Assembly: GCF_015999265.1 (NCBI RefSeq)
Contig: NZ_JAEAGR010000008.1
Coordinates: 62,001-126,000 of the forward strand
DNA length: 64,000 nt
Direction of reading: 5' to 3'
Source of the DNA: Mobilitalea sibirica
GTDB taxonomy: Bacteria; Bacillota; Clostridia; Lachnospirales; Lachnospiraceae
Position 1 is the first letter of the stretch. Each line of letters begins with the position of its first letter. Of this stretch, positions 26,637-35,915 are shown in pieces. The position numbers and the translations under genes are program-made. The notes under the pieces were generated by a model, which saw only the letters and a list, made by a program, of their open reading frames with translations, was not told the origin of the DNA and made no database searches.

Positions 26637-27557
26637 ATGAAAACAATAGTATTAGGTGTCGATCATGGAAATAGGATGGTAAAAAGTGGGGATGGTATGT
26701 ACAACTGTGGTTACATGACATATCGTAACCGTCCAAGTGGAGTAGATGAATATATTGAATATAACGGGAAATTTCATTGCATAGATAGTAGGTCGAAATA
26801 TAGATACGATAAAACAATAGATGATACCTACTTTATACTCACTTTACCAGCATTGGCAATGCGTATGGAGAAAGAAGGAGTTAGTGAGGCAAATATAGTT
26901 CTAGGTATAGGACTACCACTTTCCCATTTTCAATTAAAGGAAAAGTATATAAACTACTTTACTAAGGAAGGCATTGATTTTAAGTACAAAAATAAGAGAT
27001 ATGTAGCCCATATAAAGGAAGTAATGTGCTTTCCACAGGCGATAGGTGGTTTTATGGTAAACTACTGGAAGTACAAGGATGTTGATTTTTTAAACTTATT
27101 AGATATTGGGCAAGTAACATTGGATGCTGTAAAAATTCAAGGTGGAAAACCAGTATTGGAATCTGCCATAAGTCTAAATTACGGAATGTTAAAACTAATT
27201 AAGAATATCCAAGAGAATATTAGAAAAGCAACAGGGATAGAAATTAGTGAACCACAAATAGAATCTACTTTACAAGGTAAAAAAAGTATTTATTTCCAAG
27301 ATGATATTGAAAATATTATCCAAACTACAACAGTAGATTTTATAAACGAAATGCTAGACGAACTTAGAGAAAATGGATATGAATTACAAGCCACTATGAA
27401 CTTATTAATGGGTGGTGGGGCAATTATAATTGAGAATATCTTGAATTTGGACAAGCATAATAAAAGAATTAATTACTATGAATTGCTTCCGAACCCACAA
27501 TTGGCAAATGCGTTAGGATTCGAGATGTTGGCTAAAGAAGCATTAAGAAGAAGGTGA
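26637..27557 (+). CDS. ParM/StbA-like actin ATPase for plasmid partition
   Basis: The 306-residue protein resembles Firmicute ParM/AlfA-like actins. VLGVDHGNRMVKSGDG is the phosphate-1 loop region, GIGLPLSHFQ a conserved core strand, DIGQVTLDAVKI the phosphate-2 region (unusual for DxGxxT) and LLMGGGAIIIEN the adenosine-binding GGG motif. Such actins polymerise to push DNA copies apart. ATG 26637 follows GAGGAG. A small RHH-type gene overlaps its end, the typical ParM-ParR pair. A partition system suggests that this DNA existed as a plasmid. Confidence 0.82.
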   Translation: MKTIVLGVDHGNRMVKSGDGMYNCGYMTYRNRPSGVDEYIEYNGKFHCIDSRSKYRYDKTIDDTYFILTLPALAMRMEKEGVSEANIVLGIGLPLSHFQLKEKYINYFTKEGIDFKYKNKRYVAHIKEVMCFPQAIGGFMVNYWKYKDVDFLNLLDIGQVTLDAVKIQGGKPVLESAISLNYGMLKLIKNIQENIRKATGIEISEPQIESTLQGKKSIYFQDDIENIIQTTTVDFINEMLDELRENGYELQATMNLLMGGGAIIIENILNLDKHNKRINYYELLPNPQLANALGFEMLAKEALRRR

Positions 27558-27562
27558 TTGAT

Positions 27563-27844
27563 ATGAATACCAAGAGAGTAAACTTGTGCTTCAATTTAGA
27601 GAATGAAAGGGCAAGGAAGGCTTTTGAAACCATACAGAAACAAGTAGCAAAGACGGCATTTATTACAGATGCCGTTCTTGCTTATATAGATAAAGATAAT
27701 GAAATATATAAGGAGATAGTAAAAGAAGGTGTTAAGGAAGCAATTGAGGAACTGGGATTAGAGATGGCTGTAAAGAAAGCCGAAGGCAAAAAAGAAGATA
27801 CAGTAATACCTGATGATGTATTTGAAATGTTATCAGGGCTATAG
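27563..27844 (+). CDS. ParR-like ribbon-helix-helix adaptor
   Basis: The 93-residue protein begins NTKRVNLCFNLENERARKAFETI, a strand followed by helices as in RHH ParR proteins that bind the centromere and the actin filament. Its C-terminal half is acidic. ATG 27563 follows AAGGTGAT; GTG 27554 overlaps the parM stop and is possible. A strong terminator follows. Confidence 0.7.
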   Translation: MNTKRVNLCFNLENERARKAFETIQKQVAKTAFITDAVLAYIDKDNEIYKEIVKEGVKEAIEELGLEMAVKKAEGKKEDTVIPDDVFEMLSGL

Positions 27845-27845
27845 A

Positions 27846-27887
27846 AAGAAACAGGAGTTATCGTAAAGATGAACTCCTGTTTCTTTT
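27846..27887. terminator. bidirectional terminator after parMR
   Basis: A perfect 13-bp stem, AGAAACAGGAGTT/AACTCCTGTTTCT, is followed by TTTTA. It separates the partition operon from the converging minus-strand gene. Confidence 0.9.
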
Positions 27888-27898
27888 ATAAGGTATTC

Positions 27899-28216
27899 CT
27901 ACTGTATAAACTCTGGTGCATATAGATATACATGCTTTTTAATTACAGTATAGAGATAATTTTGGTCTAAATTATGCTTATCTCTTAGAGATATCCATTT
28001 ATCATGAGTAGACATTCTTAGAAGCATTTGCTGCAAGAAATATACTATTTTATCTTCCTTGGATAATGTATTATTTGTATCATTTGTAATTTTCTTGATT
28101 AAAGATTCGGTAGAAGATTTAATAGTATTCTCTAATTTTTCATATGGTGTATAGTTTAAACAATCTTCTAGCGAGATATTTAAAAAGTCTTGAACCTGAA
28201 TAGTTAATTTATCCAT
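27899..28216 (-). CDS. hypothetical protein
   Basis: The 105-residue soluble, helical protein begins MDKLTIQVQDFLNISLEDCL and has a good AAAGGAGTGA ribosome site. No motif is recognised. It forms a single minus-strand unit. Confidence 0.65.
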   Translation of the reverse strand: MDKLTIQVQDFLNISLEDCLNYTPYEKLENTIKSSTESLIKKITNDTNNTLSKEDKIVYFLQQMLLRMSTHDKWISLRDKHNLDQNYLYTVIKKHVYLYAPEFIQ

Positions 28217-28598
28217 ATGACATCACTCCTTTAAATTTGATGGTAGCATGATAAAAAATTATTCTAGGCTATGTCAAGTAAATTTCAAAAACCTAGTAAG
28301 AAAAATGAACGAAAAAGAACTATAAAAGCAGGACAGACAGAAAGTAGGTTCGTATTTGTAACATAAACAAAACTGAATGGTTTACGGGACCCTAAATAGA
28401 GATTTAGAAATGAGACTCTTATATAGAAAAAGAAATAACGGAAAAGTTTAATATAATTAGCCCTATCTACACAGGGGGATAATGATAATGCTGGTATAGA
28501 CATATACCTATTGGCAACATAACTTTAGATGTGATAATTTATATATGAGAAAAATTTTGATTAAGATATATGAAGAAGATAAATAAAGGAGCAGGATT
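28217..28598. other. spacer, no gene supported
   Basis: AT-rich and mostly free of ribosome sites. It probably contains the divergent promoters for the flanking genes. Confidence 0.45.
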
Positions 28599-29315
28599 AT
28601 GGAGTCAAATAAGGATATGCAAGATTTTTTAGCATTGTTCGATAGTGATGTTGTAAATCAGGCTAAGGAAGAAACTATAAGTGAATTATTAAGGAAAAAG
28701 ATGCTAATTTCTACATATAATAAAGAACTACAGCAAAAGTCAAAGCGTAAAGTAAAATTTGATTTTCCGGATAAAGATATAAAGATAAACAAAATTGAAA
28801 TGAAAAATACAGGTTGGATGTTTGGTGATATAGATATAAAAGCCATAGAGGATTTTATTTATTGCCGAAGTTGTTCTAAGCAGGAAGTATTAAAGTATGC
28901 ATTACGACATTATATCCCACAAGAAATTTATGATGATATTCTTGAAAGAAAGGAAAAATCTAAAGGAAAAATATCTGATATTAGCCTTGTAAAATTAAAT
29001 GAATTAAAAGACAAGTTTGGAGATTTAGAGAACTACCACGCAATGATTGATTATGAATCAGCCTACAATAATAAGCAGTTTAGTCATGTAACTAGTAAAC
29101 CCTCTTGGAAAATTCCAAATATAGACTATATGGCAGTAATAGATTTTAAGAAAGTATTCAGTATAAGTTATCAAGAAATCGCTACAAATGCTGTAAGATT
29201 TTATCTAGCAGATTATAACTATAGACATGCAGAAGAATTATTGATGATGATAGAAAAGCATAAAGAAGAAAACATAGCGGTATGTAGAGGTGAAATTGAT
29301 GTCAGATTTGAATAG
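28599..29315 (+). CDS. duplicated RHH-like DNA-binding-like protein
   Basis: The 238-residue protein contains two similar modules: IDIKAIEDFIYCRSCSKQEV with YALRHYIP, and IDYMAVIDFKKVFSISYQEI with AVRFYLAD. Each resembles the strand-helix-turn-helix of ribbon-helix-helix proteins, with FxxxxxxSxQEx conserved. ATG 28599 follows AAGGAGCAGG. It overlaps the helicase start (29299), so the two are coupled. The duplication is visible; DNA binding is inferred. Confidence 0.6.
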   Translation: MESNKDMQDFLALFDSDVVNQAKEETISELLRKKMLISTYNKELQQKSKRKVKFDFPDKDIKINKIEMKNTGWMFGDIDIKAIEDFIYCRSCSKQEVLKYALRHYIPQEIYDDILERKEKSKGKISDISLVKLNELKDKFGDLENYHAMIDYESAYNNKQFSHVTSKPSWKIPNIDYMAVIDFKKVFSISYQEIATNAVRFYLADYNYRHAEELLMMIEKHKEENIAVCRGEIDVRFE

Positions 29316-31527
29316 GATAGAACCGATTATAGAAGAAATACAGAAACAAAGAGAGGGTATGGAATATTGGATGCCTATAATCGAAGATGATTTCGAGTTT
29401 CAAAGTCAGAAGTTAGATGATATAGATACACTAAAGGATTTTAAGGATACATTCAATGAGATAATATCGTATAGAGAACAGTGGGAAAATATATATACCC
29501 AAACAAAATCTTTAATCAAGATTTATAAGGATAATAATATAAAGATTGACATAGAAAAATTTGAAAAAGAAGTGGTTGATTTAGAGGAGGCTTATGCAAA
29601 ACTAGAGAATATTTTACTAAAGAAGTATAGAGAGGAAAATGTTAGTGACTTTTTTATCAGTGGAACAAAAAGAGTTGCTAGAAAAATAGGTTTAAAAATA
29701 AAAGGTATTCCTATCAATCCAAATTCTATAGCGGAAGGATTTATGGTTGAAGAACTTGAAGATGATGTAGATGAATATGTGTTTGGGATATATAAGGAAA
29801 ATATTCTTTTAAATAATGTAGATAGAATATATGAGGAACTAGAAGGAATAGTAGATACATTACTAAAGGAGATGCTTCTAATAAAGGAATATCGAAAAGA
29901 AGTCTATAACGCATATCTTTATAAGCAAATAGATAAAATAAACGCTTATGCCCCTGAAATGCAATATAAGTTAGATTTAGAGGATGAGCCTTTGTACCAG
30001 TGGCAGAATGAAGCATATCAGAAATGGACTGAAACTAGATATAAAGGAACTTTTGAGGTGGCTACAGGCTGTGGAAAGACAAAGTTTGCACTTTATTCTA
30101 TACAGAGAATAAAAGAACAGTATAAAGACATTAAGGTAAAAATTATTGTTCCTACCAAAGCACTAATGGACAACTGGTACGACTCCTTAGTACAGAAACT
30201 TCACATACCAACTAAGTATATAGGGAGAAGGGGAAACAATAGAAATGAGAAAAAAAGAGAAATAACAATTTATATAGATAAAACTGCCCAAGGAAAATTC
30301 AGTGCGGATTTCATAGGAACAATAACTGATAATATGGCAAATAACACAGATTACTTAAACTTCATTGTAGCAGATGAATGTCATCATTACGAATCACCAC
30401 AAAATATTCAGATGTTTGATAAGATTAACTATTTGCCAAAACATCAAGAAATAGGAGTTAATTATTTTGCAATTGCACTAAGTGCTACACTTCCAAGTGA
30501 CTACAGTACAAATGGCAAGTTAAAAAAATATTTAGGAGATATAATATACACTTATAGTTTTATTAAGGCTCTAGGAGATGGCATAATATCTCCAATACAT
30601 ATTGTAGATGTTTCTTATCAATTAAGCATTGACGAACAGAAAAAATTCCATGTGTATAAGAAAGAGTTAGTAGATGCAGAAAAAGAATTAACGGAGACAC
30701 TCTCTAAATATAATATCAATTTTAGCCAAGAAGGAATAAGTAGTTTAGCATATTATTATCTGAAAGAGTTTGAAGATATTCTTAATTATATTTCAGAAAA
30801 GAAGGTAGAATTTGAGCAACAATATGGAGATAAGGACTGGAAAATATATTTTGATGAATGGCTGTACGAATTTGCTGGAAGAAATGAAGAAATAGCACTT
30901 TCAGTTAAGAATTATATAGGAAAATTTGAAAGACTAAAGAGGTTGTTATTAAATGCAGAAGATAGGCAGAAAAGATGTATTGAACTGGTAAAAAGGCATA
31001 TTGATGACAAAGTCATTCTCTTTGGAGAGTATATTAAGGATATAGAGGAAATATATTTAGAATTGGTTAATGAGTTTGGCAGCAAGAAAATAAAACTATA
31101 TCATTCACAATTGGATAAAGCAATAAAAGAAAAGACAATTCAATCACTTAAATTAGATACCACTAAAGTAATTTGCGTTCCAACTGCTTTTGATGAGGGC
31201 GTTGATATACCAGATATGAGTGTAGGGATTATATACCAAGGGAAAAGAAGTAAGCGTCAGCAAGTGCAGCGGTTAGGTAGAATCATGAGAAAGACTAAGG
31301 GGAAGAAGTCTGCTGTTATGTATAATTTAAGTAATCAATCTTTTGGAGAGCCAAAGTTTCTTGATCGCTTTATAGAGGAACAATTACATTTATTAGAAAC
31401 TATGAATGATGCAGAAGAAAAGGTGGAGAAGATAAGAAAACAGTTAAGCATTGAGTTCATTAACTATGATGAAGAAATAGAAAATAGTAATATAATCAAT
31501 AAATTAATTGAGAAAATAAGAATTTAG
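29299..31527 (+). CDS. SF2 DEAD/DEAH-type helicase
   Basis: The 742-residue protein has a coiled N-terminal region (about 1-230) of its own kind and a helicase core with YQWQNEAYQKW (Q-like motif), ATGCGKTKFA (Walker A, about 255-261), VADECHHYE (Walker B), LSATLP (motif III), FDEGVDIPD and QRLGRIMRK (motifs V and VI). It is preceded by, and overlaps, a duplicated RHH-like protein. ATG 29299 follows AGAGGTG. The pair could be a two-gene defence or replication module, but the substrate is unknown. Confidence 0.78.
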   Translation: MSDLNRIEPIIEEIQKQREGMEYWMPIIEDDFEFQSQKLDDIDTLKDFKDTFNEIISYREQWENIYTQTKSLIKIYKDNNIKIDIEKFEKEVVDLEEAYAKLENILLKKYREENVSDFFISGTKRVARKIGLKIKGIPINPNSIAEGFMVEELEDDVDEYVFGIYKENILLNNVDRIYEELEGIVDTLLKEMLLIKEYRKEVYNAYLYKQIDKINAYAPEMQYKLDLEDEPLYQWQNEAYQKWTETRYKGTFEVATGCGKTKFALYSIQRIKEQYKDIKVKIIVPTKALMDNWYDSLVQKLHIPTKYIGRRGNNRNEKKREITIYIDKTAQGKFSADFIGTITDNMANNTDYLNFIVADECHHYESPQNIQMFDKINYLPKHQEIGVNYFAIALSATLPSDYSTNGKLKKYLGDIIYTYSFIKALGDGIISPIHIVDVSYQLSIDEQKKFHVYKKELVDAEKELTETLSKYNINFSQEGISSLAYYYLKEFEDILNYISEKKVEFEQQYGDKDWKIYFDEWLYEFAGRNEEIALSVKNYIGKFERLKRLLLNAEDRQKRCIELVKRHIDDKVILFGEYIKDIEEIYLELVNEFGSKKIKLYHSQLDKAIKEKTIQSLKLDTTKVICVPTAFDEGVDIPDMSVGIIYQGKRSKRQQVQRLGRIMRKTKGKKSAVMYNLSNQSFGEPKFLDRFIEEQLHLLETMNDAEEKVEKIRKQLSIEFINYDEEIENSNIINKLIEKIRI

Positions 31528-31532
31528 TAGGC

Positions 31533-31564
31533 AAGAGTCTCGTATTTGAGGCTCTTTTTATTTT
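31533..31564 (+). terminator. terminator after helicase
   Basis: AAGAGTCTC and GAGGCTCTTTTT pair with one mismatch and end in a T-run. Confidence 0.65.
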
Positions 31565-31709
31565 GCGACAAAGTATAAAAGATTGAAACAGAAAAAATTA
31601 AAAAATTTTCATGTGAACCTTAAAAAGTGAAATTTGTATGTTATGTTACGAGTGTAACAGAGAAAAACAGTTCAAACAGTAAAAATTAGAAAACGAAAGG
31701 ATGATTAGT

Positions 31710-32591
31710 ATGAGAAAATTTAACAAAAAGGTAGTGGGGACTTTTATAGATGTAAGTTACAATGGAGAAATACAAGTAGGGGGAATAATAAATAAACTCC
31801 CAACATTGTGTTCAAATGGAAATATTCATGTCAACGAAGATTTGGTTAAACAAGCACTAATAGATAGATGGAATAAGAAAAATGAAAAAGTGTTCTTTTT
31901 AGGAGAAGAAAATGGGGTTATCTTTAAAGATATATATGAAAGGTATCGCTATTTATTTTCGCCCTTTACAAAGAATACAAATGAAATGAGATTAGATGTT
32001 CTAAGGAATCTTGCTAAATTTATTGATGTAAGAAGTTTCGGTTTACATGGATATACAACTTTCAATGAAATTGATTTTGAAGGAGCAGTAATTTTAAATT
32101 TAGGAAAGAATGTTTTTGCCTATGGAAACCATCTATTACCGAATGAGGAGCATGAAAAGTTTATGCTAGAGGAAGCATATTATGCATTTGACTTTGTTGT
32201 AAAAAGGTCTAAAGACCCGTATTTACAGCAGTGTAGTGAATTGGAATATTTACAAGAAGATTATAACTCTTTTAAAAAAGACCTTTTAGGGAGCAATTAT
32301 TCTGCTGAAAACACTGTAGAAAAAGTATTTGCCATATTTGTAGAAGGAAAGAATGAAACTCTGAATGCAAAGAACTTATCTGATCTTATTAGTATAAAGA
32401 AATATGGAAACAATGCTATACCTATTTTAATAGCAGATAAGTTAATAGAATACTGTAATGATTTAAAAGAGGAAATAGAAAAAATAGAAGTATATTATAA
32501 TCCATTTTTGATTGATGTAGTTATTTCTAAGACTTTCAAATTACTTGATTATGATATTATTAATGTTTGGCATTTTATAAATGAAAAATAG
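31710..32591 (+). CDS. hypothetical protein
   Basis: The 293-residue soluble protein starts MRKFNKKVVGTFIDVSYNGE after AAAGGATG. FGLHGYTTFNEIDFEGAVIL is its most ordered region. I do not recognise the family. The single gene is followed by a GAAA-tetraloop terminator. Confidence 0.65.
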   Translation: MRKFNKKVVGTFIDVSYNGEIQVGGIINKLPTLCSNGNIHVNEDLVKQALIDRWNKKNEKVFFLGEENGVIFKDIYERYRYLFSPFTKNTNEMRLDVLRNLAKFIDVRSFGLHGYTTFNEIDFEGAVILNLGKNVFAYGNHLLPNEEHEKFMLEEAYYAFDFVVKRSKDPYLQQCSELEYLQEDYNSFKKDLLGSNYSAENTVEKVFAIFVEGKNETLNAKNLSDLISIKKYGNNAIPILIADKLIEYCNDLKEEIEKIEVYYNPFLIDVVISKTFKLLDYDIINVWHFINEK

Positions 32592-32601
32592 AGTAATTAA
32601 T

Positions 32602-32622
32602 AGAGTCCGAAAGGACTCTTTG
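32602..32622 (+). terminator. GAAA-loop terminator
   Basis: AGAGTCC-GAAA-GGACTCT is followed by TTGCT; the T-run is short. Confidence 0.65.
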
Positions 32623-32757
32623 CTCAATCATAATTATAAATATAAGCATTCAAAATTATAAGTAGGTAAGGGACATAGAAAATAGATAGCCCATTTCATG
32701 TTCTGGTCCAATTAAGCGAAGATTTTAGATTATTAGAAATTTAGAATAGGTAGGAGT

Positions 32758-33075
32758 TTAAATAAGTTTTATTTGAAGCCCTGCTAAATTTAGCAGGGCG
32801 TAACTTTTACAGTTTTTTAGACTTACACCAAGAAGTTGTATCTCGAAAATAAAATGATAATTTTTCAATTGATAGTTTCCGTAAAGTGTGTATCTTTTGT
32901 CAGATACAGGATTTACAAAAGGAAGTATAAAATTAGAACTTTCATTATCAATCAATTTCATTACCTCCTGAACAAACTTTTCAAAAACATTGTGCAATGT
33001 AGAAGTTGTAATTCCTTCATCTTTAAGCAGTTCACGGATATCGCCATCAAAACAAATTTCAATATCATATTTCAT
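32758..33075 (-). CDS. hypothetical protein
   Basis: The 105-residue soluble protein starts MKYDIEICFDGDIRELLKDE after GGAGG. No known motif. The 3' end contains a perfect 22-bp palindrome (32777-32798) that encodes the C-terminal LLNLAGLQIK and could serve as a terminator stem for either strand. Confidence 0.6.
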   Translation of the reverse strand: MKYDIEICFDGDIRELLKDEGITTSTLHNVFEKFVQEVMKLIDNESSNFILPFVNPVSDKRYTLYGNYQLKNYHFIFEIQLLGVSLKNCKSYALLNLAGLQIKLI

Positions 33076-33128
33076 TATAATACCTCCAGACGACAAATTA
33101 ATTTACCTTGTCTGTGGTTAAAAATAAA

Positions 33129-33176
33129 AAAGACACAGAAAGACAAGGTAGATTATTATTGTCTTTCTGTGTTTTT
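33129..33176. terminator. strong bidirectional terminator
   Basis: A perfect 14-bp stem, ACACAGAAAGACAA/TTGTCTTTCTGTGT, is flanked by T-runs on both strands. It lies upstream of 32758-33075 and downstream of the minus-strand sigma-like gene. Confidence 0.9.
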
Positions 33177-33263
33177 ATAATGTCATTTTAAATCAATGTA
33201 GTAATTAAGTCAATATCAATTTAGAAGTGTTTTTAATTTTAAACAATGGAATGAAAATGTGTA

Positions 33264-34031
33264 TTAATTATACTTTTTTAAAATCATCTTTAACTTGCTT
33301 TCTATAGAAGATTTTATTTTATAAGAATTTTCTAGGGATATATTTAATGATTGGCTAATAGTGTTATGAGAATGACCTAATAGCAATAAATCGTATACTT
33401 GCTTTTCTCTTTTAGTCAAATTTTCTCGTAATTCTTCTAATAATGCTTTGGTAAAAATAAGAGTATCCAATTGTATAAAAAGATCGTTTTTAATATAAAA
33501 GGATTCTTCTCGATTTTTAATTTGATCTTCAAAGGAAATCTCTTGGAAAGTCTTTTTATTATCTGTTTTATATCTACCAAAATCTCGCCTTAAACATTTT
33601 TCCAAGTAGATCCAATATTTATCACAGAATTTTGTTGCGAGATACCATTCAAAGGAAGTTTTCCAATTTTTCATATCGTTCAAAACATCATTAAGGGTCA
33701 ATTCATTTACTAATTCCCAAAACGGATAGGATAAAGAGTATTTTTTGTTAGAATATCTATTATAATCTTCGCAGTATATTTGTTTGATATATTCATCTTT
33801 ATATTTTTCCATAAGTGCAGACATACTCAAATTTTTTTCTAAAGCAGATTCTATATCGTGTATTTTACTATATTTTTGGTTTTCTATAGATGAACCTTTA
33901 TAGACATAAGTAACATTCGTAATTACCTTTTTCAGTAAAGGTTCTAAGTTAAAATATAGTTGTTCAAACGCAAATTCATTATTATATAATTTATACCTTT
34001 TAAAAAGAATTTCAGATTTATTTTTATTCAT
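33264..34031 (-). CDS. sigma-70-like factor
   Basis: The 255-residue protein has an N-terminal region resembling sigma region 2 (KSEILFKRYKLYNNEFAFEQ) and a C-terminal region-4-type HTH, LTKREKQVYDLLLLGHSHNTI. It probably directs RNA polymerase to element promoters, or regulates the primase gene diverging from it. ATG 34031 follows GGGGGAATT. Functionality is inferred from the domain layout only. Confidence 0.72.
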   Translation of the reverse strand: MNKNKSEILFKRYKLYNNEFAFEQLYFNLEPLLKKVITNVTYVYKGSSIENQKYSKIHDIESALEKNLSMSALMEKYKDEYIKQIYCEDYNRYSNKKYSLSYPFWELVNELTLNDVLNDMKNWKTSFEWYLATKFCDKYWIYLEKCLRRDFGRYKTDNKKTFQEISFEDQIKNREESFYIKNDLFIQLDTLIFTKALLEELRENLTKREKQVYDLLLLGHSHNTISQSLNISLENSYKIKSSIESKLKMILKKYN

Positions 34032-34162
34032 TATAATTCCCCCTTGTTCAATTAGATTTTTTAGCATTTTATCTAGGGGAATTTAAAAATCAAATTTTAA
34101 GGTAATTTTTTTAAAAAAATAAAAGTAAAAATTTGAATTGCATTTAGTAAGTAAATATAATG

Positions 34163-34182
34163 CCTCCAAAATTCTTTGGAGG
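34163..34182 (+). promoter_or_regulatory. hairpin occluding the primase ribosome site
   Basis: CCTCCAAA pairs with TTTGGAGG around ATTC. The 3' arm contains the GGAGG that precedes ATG 34191, so translation may be blocked when the hairpin forms. Confidence 0.55.
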
Positions 34183-34190
34183 TGGTTTGT

Positions 34191-35744
34191 ATGAAAAATA
34201 TATTTAGTTTTGGAAAGGTAAAAGGTATGCAGATGGAGGAAGTTTTGAATATGCCCAAAATCCACTCATCTTTTACAGGGCTACAATATTTATGGGGAAT
34301 GCATAAGATGACACAAAATGAATTTATAAAGAAAGAAATAGAGACTTGCTTTAGAATATATGCTAAGGATTATATTATACAGTTTGGACAGTATAAGGGA
34401 ATGAGTCTATTTGATATTGATTATGAAAACGAAGGATATGTGGTAAATTACTTAGCAAAAAATCAAAGTGAAGAAATTGCTGGAATTGTAAACTATTATC
34501 TACAATACTGTAGAAATAAAAATAGAAAACAATATAATTCTTATCAAGAGCATGTATATAAGGTTTATGCCCAATTAAGAGAAGAAATAAATAATATAAA
34601 TAGAAAAGGAGATATAATCAAGGTTTTAGAAGATATGGGGCTTAGGGTTAAAAATGAAAATGGAAAATACACTCCTTTAATACGCTGCCCATTTGGATGT
34701 GAGAAAAAGGTAAGCCCTTATAAACATGCATATCTTTTATATGGAAAACAGGGTTCTTGGGTGATAAATTGTTGTAGATGCAATCATGGAACTAATTTTA
34801 TAAAGTTTGTAGCAGAACAAAAAGGTATTGGTGAGATAGAGGCTATAAATTATATTACAAGCATTATGGGTATTAACTCCAGTAGCATAAATTTAACTAA
34901 AGATATTAATGATATCCAAAATAAAATAGAGAAAAGGCAAGAAGAAGTTCAACTTGTAACTAAAGGATTACCTGAAGTTGATCTTGAAGAATTCGGGTTC
35001 CGTAAAGGAATATATCCACCCTACTACTACAATAGGGGATTTACTAATGAAGATGGGGAAAAGATGGGAGTCTACTATGCCGGGAAATACTGTAAAAATG
35101 GATTTAAGAGTAGAATATGTTTTACAGTCACAGACCTAGAAAATAGAGTAGTAGGAGTAGTGGGAAGAAGCCAGTTTACAGAAAATGAGTATTATAATAA
35201 TCAAATTAAATACCATAATATAGATATGTCTTTAAGCAGAGATGAGCAAATTGAAGTGTTGAAAGCAATGAAAAGAGGATATATAAAGTATTACAACAAA
35301 TTGGAATCGAGTTATGTCTTATATAATTGTAACTCACTGGTAAACAAGAAAGTAGACGAGATTTTTATTTGCGAAGGTCCTTTTGATGTAATGAAAATGG
35401 TCTGTCATCATGGATATGAAAATACAGTAGGTATGTTTGGGAAGGATTTAAAAAGTGGGCAGTTGTATCAATTGTATAAGTTATTTAAGGATAATAGAGA
35501 AAATTTAAAGATACATTTATTTGTAGATAATGATGAAGCCGGAATAAAAGCCTTTGAAGGAAATGTTAAGAAATTACAAGAACTTGGGTTTAAAAATATA
35601 TATAAAATGATTCTTAAAAATGGAAAAGATGCTGCTGAAGCAACAAAAGAAGAAGTGGATTATGCTTACAATAGGTCTGAACTACAAAGTGTTAGATATA
35701 GTGAGAAAAAAATTACAATAATTGATGAAGATGTTAGTAAATAA
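34191..35744 (+). CDS. DnaG-like primase with CHC2 zinc and TOPRIM domains
   Basis: The 517-residue protein has an N-terminal module with QFGQYKGMSLFDIDYENEG, like the small domain seen in exonuclease X-type proteins, then a zinc-finger region CPFGCEKK with INCCRCNHGTNFI (about 170-210), and a TOPRIM catalytic domain, EIFICEGPFDVMK and LFVDNDEAGIKAF. It resembles plasmid and phage primases. ATG 34191 is chosen by its ribosome site. A dedicated primase indicates that the carried DNA replicated autonomously or copied its own lagging strand. Confidence 0.82.
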   Translation: MKNIFSFGKVKGMQMEEVLNMPKIHSSFTGLQYLWGMHKMTQNEFIKKEIETCFRIYAKDYIIQFGQYKGMSLFDIDYENEGYVVNYLAKNQSEEIAGIVNYYLQYCRNKNRKQYNSYQEHVYKVYAQLREEINNINRKGDIIKVLEDMGLRVKNENGKYTPLIRCPFGCEKKVSPYKHAYLLYGKQGSWVINCCRCNHGTNFIKFVAEQKGIGEIEAINYITSIMGINSSSINLTKDINDIQNKIEKRQEEVQLVTKGLPEVDLEEFGFRKGIYPPYYYNRGFTNEDGEKMGVYYAGKYCKNGFKSRICFTVTDLENRVVGVVGRSQFTENEYYNNQIKYHNIDMSLSRDEQIEVLKAMKRGYIKYYNKLESSYVLYNCNSLVNKKVDEIFICEGPFDVMKMVCHHGYENTVGMFGKDLKSGQLYQLYKLFKDNRENLKIHLFVDNDEAGIKAFEGNVKKLQELGFKNIYKMILKNGKDAAEATKEEVDYAYNRSELQSVRYSEKKITIIDEDVSK

Positions 35745-35756
35745 ATATATTATAAG

Positions 35757-35787
35757 AGCCTTATGTTATAAACGCATAAGGCTTTAT
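35757..35787 (+). terminator. terminator after primase
   Basis: AGCCTTATG pairs with CATAAGGCT, followed by TTATT. Confidence 0.8.
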
Positions 35788-35799
35788 TGATTGTATTAA

Positions 35800-35905
35800 T
35801 AAAAAATAAATTGAATATCAATAATAAATATTAAAAATATATTATAATAATATTGATAATATATTAATTGTGTATTATTATTAATATAAGTTATTATTTG
35901 TGAGG
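35800..35905. other. extremely AT-rich tract between primase and RHH gene
   Basis: Almost pure A/T with repeated AATAAATATTAAAAATATAT-like words for about 100 bp. Could be a melting region of a replication origin or merely promoter DNA. No iterons are obvious. Confidence 0.3.
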
Positions 35906-35915
35906 AGGCTATATT

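Noticed and set aside
28285-28503. 72-residue minus-strand ORF
   Set aside because: No ribosome site, unusual composition and position in a spacer; not supported as a gene.
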